The notes beneath the pieces were generated by a model. It saw nothing but the letters and a program-made list of their open reading frames with translations. It was not told the origin of the DNA and searched no databases. A DNA stretch of 18,459 nucleotides from Rhodobacter sp. (GTDB lineage Bacteria > Pseudomonadota > Alphaproteobacteria > Rhodobacterales > Rhodobacteraceae). The stretch lies in NCBI GenBank assembly GCA_013824045.1, contig PNND01000219.1:1-18459 (forward strand). Direction: 5' to 3'. Below, in pieces: positions 7,728 to 13,718 of this stretch. Every line of letters starts with the position of its first letter. Within the stretch, counting starts at the first letter, position 1. A program made the position numbers and the translations under genes.

Positions 7728-7884
7728 GGGGACTCGCTCCGGTAAGGACGGGAGGCGGACGTTCGTTGCTTTTGCGATAACATCAGGCCCTGCCCGTCAA
7801 AGCGAACCTTAAGCACATTGTGGGCATCTTGTAGAAATCACATACAATGGCTTATGCTTACTGAGAGCCAATGAATGGCAGCTT

Positions 7885-9123
7885 TCAAGCTTGCGATGCC
7901 CAAATTAGTTCACTAGGCGCATCGCGCCCAGCCTCTGAAAAAACTTTGCGCCAGAAGGCATTCATTATTTCACCGGTCGGCTGATCGCTCTTCACTGTTT
8001 GGCGTATGAAAAGCTCATTATCGTAAATCGGACCTGGAAAACTCTCCCAGTACCTTTTGTCTATGGCCAAATGTAAGCCCAAGGCTCCTGACACACCCAT
8101 TTCAACTATGTACTTTTCTCCGTATCCAAGATTAGCAGCCGATCTCCGGATTGCATCAATAGCTCTTGGGTAGTACCGTTGTAGTGCCCCCGTTGGGATG
8201 AACCTTTTTGGCTCTTCCTCTTCATCTTTTGGTTTGGTCCATACATTGCTATGGAAAGCATCGACCCCCCACAACTCTCTGTTTTTGAACAATTGCGTAA
8301 AACCGAGAAAGTCCCCATCTTGCGCTAGACAATGCGAGATCGCACCCCAACGGTTACGAGAGCAACCATAACCTCTCTCTGACAACAGTGGCGGCAAACT
8401 TGCGACTGCATCATAGGCATCCTGCGAAGAGAGAGTCGGCAGTTCTCTTTCAGGGATGCAACGAAAATAGATCAAACTTGGTACAGTACAGTAAGCTCCT
8501 TGCTTCACATAGCGGCTATCTTCAGGGACTAAAACTTCGTTTGGAGCCCAAAAAGTTCCCCTTCTGACTGTACTAGTGGTTTCGGTGTGACCGGCTTCAG
8601 ATATGGCAAGCGGCTTTTCCAGATACTGCTTCAAGATGGCGGCTAGCTGTCCGGCAAGTTTTTTTTGTTCGGACGCGATTGTGTCAGCATCAGCATCAGG
8701 TTCCAAACTGTACTGAACAGGATGGCGCCTTGTTCGAAGATCAAATGGCAAATCAGCCGCCAAACCGAATGCCGTATTCATAACTTTAAGCACGGCTTCA
8801 TCGCCAAGTTTGCCGTAAGTGTACCCTAGTTCAATAGCGACATTACTATTGATATGTTTTTTGCCTTCTTTACCGGTGCCTACCAGTGAAACATCGGCAA
8901 CGACCACCCTTGCAGCGGCAATTTTCTCCAGTATTACTCGCACTATGTCTGGAGAACCCAAAACGCCTTGCGTGTCTTGATCAACCTGAATTTCGCCACG
9001 TTCGGCCTCCGAAATATCCAGTTCATCGCTTATTTTTCCGACCGCACGGATCAAAGCCGAGTGAATGAAATCCTTATTAGTTTTGCGCGGCGCATCCATC
9101 TGCCACGAGTAGAAAATTTTCAA
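7885..9123 (-). CDS. Protein with N-terminal TIR-like nucleotide-hydrolase module and uncharacterised C-terminal domain; candidate defence effector
   Basis: This is a 412-residue cytoplasmic protein. Residues 1-110 show a TIR/deoxyribosyltransferase-like layout: first strand 'MKIFYSWQMD', 'DTQGVLGSPDI' (50-60), strand 'RVVVADVSL' (72-80), and 'NSNVAIELGYTYGKLG' with a candidate catalytic glutamate at 98, followed by 'EAVLKVMNTAFG'. Such folds commonly cleave NAD or related nucleotides. From about residue 185 a second domain follows, with 'YCTVPSLIYFRCIPE', 'RNRWGAISH' and 'TQLFKNRELWGVDAF', patterns I have seen at the C-terminus of other prokaryotic conflict-type proteins but cannot name. The start is an unusual TTG at 9121-9123, supported by GAAGGAAG at 9130-9137 six bases ahead. 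The gene is AT-rich: 25 G+C in the 60 bases 8101-8160, against 36 in 7021-7080 of cobS. It stands alone on the strand opposite cobS, which points to transfer. The fold is fairly sure; a defence role is inferred. Confidence 0.8.
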   Translation of the reverse strand: MKIFYSWQMDAPRKTNKDFIHSALIRAVGKISDELDISEAERGEIQVDQDTQGVLGSPDIVRVILEKIAAARVVVADVSLVGTGKEGKKHINSNVAIELGYTYGKLGDEAVLKVMNTAFGLAADLPFDLRTRRHPVQYSLEPDADADTIASEQKKLAGQLAAILKQYLEKPLAISEAGHTETTSTVRRGTFWAPNEVLVPEDSRYVKQGAYCTVPSLIYFRCIPERELPTLSSQDAYDAVASLPPLLSERGYGCSRNRWGAISHCLAQDGDFLGFTQLFKNRELWGVDAFHSNVWTKPKDEEEEPKRFIPTGALQRYYPRAIDAIRRSAANLGYGEKYIVEMGVSGALGLHLAIDKRYWESFPGPIYDNELFIRQTVKSDQPTGEIMNAFWRKVFSEAGRDAPSELIWASQA

Positions 9124-9129
9124 GCCAAA

Positions 9130-9137
9130 CTTCCTTC
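9130..9137 (-). promoter_or_regulatory. Ribosome-binding site fixing the TTG start
   Basis: On the minus strand GAAGGAAG lies six bases before the TTG at 9123. It is the only good Shine-Dalgarno match near the beginning of the TIR-like frame, and it places the first residues at the family's usual N-terminal strand (KIFYSWQ). Confidence 0.7.
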
Positions 9138-9235
9138 TAATAATCTCTATTGCGCGCTTCTTAGGCCCTTGCGCTTCGCAGAAAGATCACACAGGATTCA
9201 CCTTTGTAAAAACACTCTGCCCTTCGACTTGCGAT

Positions 9236-9263
9236 TGTATATCATAACCTAGAGGCAATCAAA
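9236..9263 (-). promoter_or_regulatory. Possible sigma-70 promoter of the TIR-like gene
   Basis: Reading the minus strand, TTTGAT (9258-9263) is followed after 16 bases by TATACA (9236-9241), in the AT-rich leader. It would give an untranslated leader of about 105 bases before the TTG. This rests on consensus resemblance alone; an overlapping TATGAT is an alternative -10 but has poorer spacing. Confidence 0.3.
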
Positions 9264-9275
9264 AGAGTGGCAAAC

Positions 9276-9298
9276 TGATCAAGTCAGTAGCTTGGTCA
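9276..9298. repeat. Short dyad upstream of the TIR-like gene
   Basis: TGATCAAG (9276-9283) and CTTGGTCA (9291-9298) pair at seven of eight positions around a 7-base spacer. It lies 13-60 bases upstream of the proposed promoter and also covers the end of the small minus-strand frame at 9279. It could be an operator or simply the hairpin ending that frame. Confidence 0.35.
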
Positions 9299-9410
9299 AT
9301 TCATCCGCCACGAATTTGGACATACGCTTTCGCAAAGCGGCGTTCGCAGCGACGGATGTAGCCTCGAATAACCGCAACAGGCCGAAAGTACCTCCAACGA
9401 GCAAGTCCAA
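9279..9410 (-). pseudogene. Possible small membrane protein or frameshifted gene remnant
   Basis: The 430-bp stretch between the TIR-like gene and the secreted-protein gene holds no standard gene. On the minus strand a short frame (9410 to a stop at 9279-9281, 43 codons) reads 'LDLLVGGTFGLLRLFEA' and then 'NAALRKRMSKFVADELTKL'. That is a membrane-helix-like piece followed by an amphipathic charged tail, which looks like a real protein end. It is closed just upstream by a TGA, has no ATG and no ribosome site. The neighbouring frame upstream ('YQSGVRPVSYVRVIGL', about 9400-9450) could be its other half after a single frameshift. Chance is also possible at this length, so I offer it as a remnant with low confidence. 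Confidence 0.25.
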
Positions 9411-9539
9411 TCACCCGCACATAGGAGACCGGACGAACCCCGCTTTGGTAAGTGCTGATGGCTCGGGAAACGGCCTTGTGATCTGACCTTGGTCGCCGCC
9501 AGCTTTCAAACCGCCCACTTGCTAAGCACAAAATTCCCC

Positions 9540-9558
9540 CCCATGCTGTAAACATGGG
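9540..9558. repeat. Dyad over the start codon of the secreted-protein gene
   Basis: CCCATG (9540-9545) and CATGGG (9553-9558) are perfect reverse complements around a 7-base spacer, and the right arm contains the ATG of the following gene. It could be an operator or a translation-masking hairpin, but six-base arms may arise by chance. Confidence 0.35.
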
Positions 9559-9946
9559 CGGTTTGCAAACATATCTCCGCGCCCCGGCGCTGATCTGCGC
9601 CCTCGCTGCCCCGGTGGCCGCGCAGGCCGATCCCGATGTGCCAGACGACCCCCTCCACTTCTTCGCCACCTGCGCGGGCCGCATGTCGGCGATGATGGAG
9701 CATCAATGGCTGGTGGATGGTCCCGCCTCTGACATCACCAAGGCGCGGCGGGCGGCGGTCCTTGATGTGGTGGCCTCCCTCACCCCGCCGGGGGCGGAGG
9801 CGCAGGTCATGGCCTGGCGGGTCGAGGCCAAAGCCGCCCACGCCGCCCTGCTCAGCGCCACCCGCCACGGCCCCGCTCCCAACCAGACCCGCGCCGCCAA
9901 ACGCGCGGCGATGCTCCTGCGGTCTTGTGAGGCCTATCTGTCCTGA
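9554..9946 (+). CDS. Small secreted protein of unknown function
   Basis: This 130-residue protein begins with a signal peptide (residues 1-25, hydrophobic 'ALICALAAPVAAQA', cleavage predicted after AQA). The mature part is helical and alanine-rich with only two cysteines, in 'FFATCAGRMSAM' near its start and 'LLRSCEAYLS' at its very end, which could form one disulfide that closes the helices. I recall similar unnamed secreted proteins with the 'FATCAGRMSAMMEHQWL' segment near cobS and cobT in Rhodobacterales, which would make it part of the ancestral neighbourhood and not of the insert. The codon use is host-like. No clear ribosome-binding site precedes the ATG; a dyad covers it. The stop faces the end of the orphan membrane-protein gene 21 bases away. 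Function unknown. Confidence 0.75.
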   Translation: MGGLQTYLRAPALICALAAPVAAQADPDVPDDPLHFFATCAGRMSAMMEHQWLVDGPASDITKARRAAVLDVVASLTPPGAEAQVMAWRVEAKAAHAALLSATRHGPAPNQTRAAKRAAMLLRSCEAYLS

Positions 9947-9967
9947 CCGGATGGAGCGCTGACTTCT

Positions 9968-10633
9968 CTACTTGTGGTAAACCGTGTTAAAACCCACATC
10001 GAAAGCAAACGAGCGGAAACCGATAGTGGATGCTTCCAGCCGACTACAAACCGGCGAGTCACTGCAAAAACTCATCGTGACAACAAAGCTCAGTCGGATC
10101 GATCTCTCGCGCTCGCTCATTGCATTCCAGAGCGCGTGCGGCCCTCCATTGGCCGCAGGGTTCCACATAAAGAAAACCGCACCATCATCTGATGCGATGG
10201 GTTCTGTGCCAGATTGGCGCGCAAGCCCCTGTGCTCCCAGCCAAGCCACCGCTTCTTCCACCTCTGAAAACCTGTGCATGACGCGCGCAAGGCAGACCTC
10301 AACCGCGCCAACGGTCAATAATTTATCCCATGCAAGCTCGTGATGAGTCGGCGGTGCGCCTTCGGGAAGGTTTCCATTCAAACAGGATTGCGCCGAAGGG
10401 AAATCGAACGGCGCTGTCCCGTAATTCGAGCGGGCGTTTTCCGCCTCTCTATCCGAAAGGGGATAAAGGTCCCGATAGCGCTTTCCGTTGGCCATCAGGA
10501 AGGGATGTTCCTCGGTCAGATCAACTGTCACTGCCGAAGGCACAGATGGCGGCGCGCTGACCCAACTGAGTACGGTCAGGATCAATCCAATCCCTACAAC
10601 CACCCCAGCCCCAATCCATAGAGAACCACGCAC
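9968..10633 (-). CDS. Orphan protein with one N-terminal membrane helix
   Basis: I do not recognise this 221-residue protein. An N-terminal hydrophobic helix (residues 6-26, 'IGAGVVVGIGLILTVLSWV') would anchor it in the inner membrane or act as an uncleaved signal, leaving a soluble domain of about 190 residues, probably periplasmic. That domain has four cysteines ('AQSCLNG', 'VEVCLARV', and 'FCSDSPVC') that could make two disulfides, and an 'FFMWNPAANGGPHALWNAMS' segment. The start is a GTG at 10631-10633, because no in-frame ATG precedes the helix. AAAGG sits directly against it, which is too close for a good ribosome site, so the start is uncertain. The C-terminal half ('TMSFCSDSPVCSRLEAST' onward) is less GC-rich than its neighbours. 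It is transcribed toward the secreted-protein gene. Confidence 0.6.
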   Translation of the reverse strand: MRGSLWIGAGVVVGIGLILTVLSWVSAPPSVPSAVTVDLTEEHPFLMANGKRYRDLYPLSDREAENARSNYGTAPFDFPSAQSCLNGNLPEGAPPTHHELAWDKLLTVGAVEVCLARVMHRFSEVEEAVAWLGAQGLARQSGTEPIASDDGAVFFMWNPAANGGPHALWNAMSERERSIRLSFVVTMSFCSDSPVCSRLEASTIGFRSFAFDVGFNTVYHK

Positions 10634-10984
10634 CCTTTACCCCCACCCGATCCGCAACCCCGCCTGCAACCAAAAGCTGCGCTTACTCCAAGAAAGCCCA
10701 AGCCCACCGCCCCCGTCAATCCGCCTACAAACCGTCCCGACGCCCGATGCGCAAAAACGCACAGACTCACCCCAACCCTTTCCAAACGTTAACCTTAACG
10801 CCAAAACACCGTGCGCTGCGTGCATACGCCCGTCTGCACTGCGCGTCTGCACCGCGTGTTGCACGCCATTTCCCGCCCAAACCCTTGTGTTAACAACGCA
10901 ATTCCCGCGAAACAAAAAGAAAAGGGGCGGCCAAACGGCCACCCCTTTCCCCGACAGGGACCCGAGTCAAATATGTCGAAAAGT
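10634..10984. other. Gene-free interval with palindromes and a terminator
   Basis: Nothing in these 351 bases looks coding. The long plus-strand frame crossing it is proline/arginine/serine-rich and runs into the reductase gene antisense. A perfect dyad CGTTAA-CC-TTAACG occupies 10787-10800. It is followed by a GTGC/GCAC-rich stretch (10808-10872) with repeated TGCGTGCATACG- and CTGCAC-like words. The intrinsic terminator of the reductase gene is at 10909-10948. The promoter of the orphan membrane-protein gene (minus) must also lie here, but I could not assign it. Confidence 0.5.
10909..10948 (-). terminator. Rho-independent terminator of the FMN reductase gene
   Basis: Downstream of the reductase stop (minus strand) the arms AAAGGGGTGGCC and GGCCGCCCCTTT pair with one internal mismatch around a 4-base loop. 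They are followed on the transcript by a broken U-tract (TTTTTCTTTTTG when read with the arm). This is the clearest intrinsic terminator in the window and it insulates the interval from the genes beyond. Confidence 0.85.
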
Positions 10985-11569
10985 TCAGCCGCGCGCGGCT
11001 TTGGTCGCGTTCGCCCACCAGACCAGATCGTCGAGCGAGGCCGTTGCGGCGGGCAGCAGGTTCGCTTCCACATCCGCCATATTGCCCGAACCGCCAAACC
11101 CCGGATGGACCTTGAAGAAATCGCCCATGCCCAGATGCACGGCGTTGCGCGTCGGAACCATCTGAAGTTCCACACCAATCAGGCGCAGATGCTCCATCGC
11201 GCGGGTGCCGCCGACCGAACCATAGGCCATTGCGGTAAAGGGCTTTTTCGCCCACTCGACATAGGCCTGATCCAGCGCATTCTTCAGCGACCCGGTGATG
11301 GAGCGGTTATACTCGGCCACCACAAAGATATAGCCGTCAAACTCAGCCAGCTTCTTCTGCCACTTCACAGCAGCGGGCGACTGCGACGGGGCCCAAGCGT
11401 TCGACGCCACCTCGTCAAACAGCGGCAGATCAAAGTCACGCAGATCGACCAGTTCCACATCCATATCCGTCCGCGCCTTCGCCTGCGCCAGCATCCACTG
11501 GGCGGGAATGTCAGCAAAGCGCGAGGCGCGGGTCGAACCGATGATAAGGGCGATTTTCGGGTTGCTCAT
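10985..11569 (-). CDS. NAD(P)H-dependent FMN reductase (flavodoxin fold)
   Basis: This 194-residue cytoplasmic protein belongs to the NADPH-dependent FMN reductase family. It shows the FMN phosphate loop 'ALIIGSTRASRFA' at residues 7-19, the flavin-contacting 'VVAEYNRSITGSLKNALD' around residues 83-100, and 'AYGSVGGTRAMEHLR' around 115-129. Such enzymes reduce free or bound flavin, quinones or other acceptors. It is divergent from cobT across 215 bp and ends in its own terminator, so it is a single-gene unit. Its position between cobS and cobT raises the idea of reducing cobalt after insertion, but the known reductase CobR belongs to a different flavin-reductase fold, so this is speculation. 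Redox or antibiotic-quinone detoxification is the safer guess. Confidence 0.9.
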   Translation of the reverse strand: MSNPKIALIIGSTRASRFADIPAQWMLAQAKARTDMDVELVDLRDFDLPLFDEVASNAWAPSQSPAAVKWQKKLAEFDGYIFVVAEYNRSITGSLKNALDQAYVEWAKKPFTAMAYGSVGGTRAMEHLRLIGVELQMVPTRNAVHLGMGDFFKVHPGFGGSGNMADVEANLLPAATASLDDLVWWANATKAARG

Positions 11570-11784
11570 GGGATTTTTCCATTCCGTTCGGGGGGTTGAA
11601 TTCTACCGTGGATAAATGGTCACCGCTCGGAATGTTGCAATTCGGCGCGGCTGCAAGCCCCATGTGCGCTCATGCACGAAGTTTGTCCTATCACCCCAGA
11701 TTTCCCGCGCCCGCCCTTGCCCCCGGCACCCCGGGGTGACACTCTGGCGCAAAGCCTTTTGGCCGCTGTTTCAGGCATGACCCG

Positions 11785-13653
11785 ATGACCAAACCCAACG
11801 ACAACCCCGCCGATCCGTTCAAAAAGGCGCTGGCCGAAGCCACGCGAACGATGGCCGATGACCCCGACATGACCGTCTCCTATTCCGTCGATCCTCCGGG
11901 GATGAACCGCGAAGGCGTCCGCCTTCCGCAAGTCAGCCGCCGGATGACGCGCGATGAGGTGATGCTGGCCCGTGGTACCGCCGACGCCTTCGCCCTGCGC
12001 CGCAAGTTCCATGATGACAGTGTCGCCGCCCGCTACGCGCCCCAAGGCAACCTCGCGCGCGAAATCTATGAGGCGATGGAAACCGCCCGGTGTGAGGCCG
12101 TGGGGGCCCGCGCTATGCCCGGCACCGCCGTCAACATCGATGCCAAGATCGCGCATGAAGCTGATCGCAAGGGATATTCTCAGATCACCAGCATGCAGGA
12201 TGCGCCCCTCGCCGTGGCGGCAGGCTATCTGGTGCGCCACCTCGCTACCGGCCGCGACATGCCCAAAGGGGCTGGCAACGTCATGGAACTGTGGCGCGGC
12301 TTCATCGAAGAACAGGCCGGCGGCACGCTGGAAAACGTGGATCACGTGCTGGACGATCAGGCCGCCTTTGCGCGGTTGGCGCGCAAGGTGATCTCCGATC
12401 TCGGCTACGGCGATCAGCTTGGCGATGACCCCGATCAAAACGATCCTGACGATCAGCAGGGCGAGGCCGAGGAAGATCAGGACAGCCCCGACAGCGCGGG
12501 CGAGGATGAACAGGACAGCGACGAGTCCGAGGCTGCCCCCGAACGCAGCCAAGAGGAACAGCAGGATCAGTCGCAGGCGCAGGTCACGATGGAAGACAGC
12601 GCCGATATGGAACAAGGCGATGAGGCAGAACTGCCTGAAGGCGAAGCCCCGCTGGAACCCCCGCCCCCTGCCCCCTATTCCGATGCCGATCCGAACTACA
12701 CCGTCTATACCACCGATTTCGATGAGGAAATCCGCGCCGAGGATCTGGCCGAGGCGGCCGAATTGGAACGCCTGCGCGCCTATCTGGACCAGCAGCTGGA
12801 ACCCTTGAAGGGCGCGGTCAGCCGTTTGGCCAACAAGCTGCAACGCCGCCTGCAAGCCCAGCAAAACCGCTCATGGCTCTTCGATCTTGAGGAGGGCACG
12901 CTGGATGCGGGCCGCTTGGCGCGTGTGGTGGCGAACCCCACCACGCCTTTGTCCTTCAAGCAGGAAAAAGACACCGAATTCCGCGATACCTGCGTCACGC
13001 TGCTTCTGGACAATTCCGGATCCATGCGCGGCCGCCCCATCTCCATCGCCGCGATCTGCGCCGATGTGTTGGCCCGCACGCTGGAACGCTGCTCGGTCAA
13101 GGTGGAAATCCTCGGCTTCACCACCCGCGCGTGGAAGGGCGGCCAATCGCGCGAACGCTGGCTGGCACAAGGCCGCCCGCAAGGGCCGGGCCGCCTGAAC
13201 GATCTGCGCCACATCATCTACAAATCCGCCGACGCTCCGTGGCGGCGGGCGCGGCCCAATCTGGGCCTGATGATGAAAGAGGGGCTCTTGAAGGAAAACA
13301 TCGATGGCGAGGCGCTGGAATGGGCGCATCGGCGGATGATGGCCCGGCCCGAGGCGCGCAAGATCCTTATGGTCATCTCTGACGGCGCACCGGTGGACGA
13401 TTCAACATTGTCCGTCAACCCCGCGAATTTCGTGGAAAAACACCTGCGCGATGTAATCTCCATGGTGGAGCGGCGGCGTCAGGTGGAACTGATCGCCATC
13501 GGCATCGGCCATGATGTGACGCGCTATTACCAGCGCGCGGTGACGATCACCGATGTCGAACAACTGGCCGGGGCTATGACCGAACAACTGGCCGGGCTGT
13601 TCGAGGTGGATCCGAAGAAACGGGCCAAGGCGGGCTTGCGACGGGCAGGGTAA
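11785..13653 (+). CDS. cobT: Cobaltochelatase subunit CobT
   Basis: This 622-residue protein is the partner of CobS in the ATP-dependent cobalt chelatase. The N-terminal third is the conserved CobT domain with '[19 protein letters not shown]'. A long acidic low-complexity linker follows (about residues 212-290, dominated by D, E, Q and S), as in characterised CobT proteins. The C-terminal third is a von Willebrand A domain with the metal-ion site '[11 protein letters not shown]' (D409, S411, S413) and a later '[13 protein letters not shown]'. The domain order and length match the family, so it is intact. It is the only gene on the plus strand between the reductase and the aminopeptidase, and it probably has its own promoter in 11570-11784, because 4 kb and several minus-strand genes separate it from cobS. 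Confidence 0.96.
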   Translation: MTKPNDNPADPFKKALAEATRTMADDPDMTVSYSVDPPGMNREGVRLPQVSRRMTRDEVMLARGTADAFALRRKFHDDSVAARYAPQGNLAREIYEAMETARCEAVGARAMPGTAVNIDAKIAHEADRKGYSQITSMQDAPLAVAAGYLVRHLATGRDMPKGAGNVMELWRGFIEEQAGGTLENVDHVLDDQAAFARLARKVISDLGYGDQLGDDPDQNDPDDQQGEAEEDQDSPDSAGEDEQDSDESEAAPERSQEEQQDQSQAQVTMEDSADMEQGDEAELPEGEAPLEPPPPAPYSDADPNYTVYTTDFDEEIRAEDLAEAAELERLRAYLDQQLEPLKGAVSRLANKLQRRLQAQQNRSWLFDLEEGTLDAGRLARVVANPTTPLSFKQEKDTEFRDTCVTLLLDNSGSMRGRPISIAAICADVLARTLERCSVKVEILGFTTRAWKGGQSRERWLAQGRPQGPGRLNDLRHIIYKSADAPWRRARPNLGLMMKEGLLKENIDGEALEWAHRRMMARPEARKILMVISDGAPVDDSTLSVNPANFVEKHLRDVISMVERRRQVELIAIGIGHDVTRYYQRAVTITDVEQLAGAMTEQLAGLFEVDPKKRAKAGLRRAG

Positions 13654-13718
13654 GGCGGCGCTCGCGCCCCCTCTAGGCCCTCGACCTATTCACCCCCCTG
13701 AAGATTTTTGAAGAACGG

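Noticed and set aside
7761..7807. Hairpin after cobS (GTTCG...CGAAC) as an intrinsic terminator
   Set aside because: The stem is only five perfect base pairs before a bulge, the loop is long and no T-tract follows.
10488..11165. 225-codon plus-strand open frame across the gene-free interval
   Set aside because: The product is proline-, arginine- and serine-rich without a domain, it crosses an intrinsic terminator and runs antisense into the FMN reductase gene.
11580..11634. CATTCCG / CGGAATG dyad between the FMN reductase gene and cobT
   Set aside because: The arms are seven bases with a 41-base spacer, which is not convincing as an operator or hairpin.
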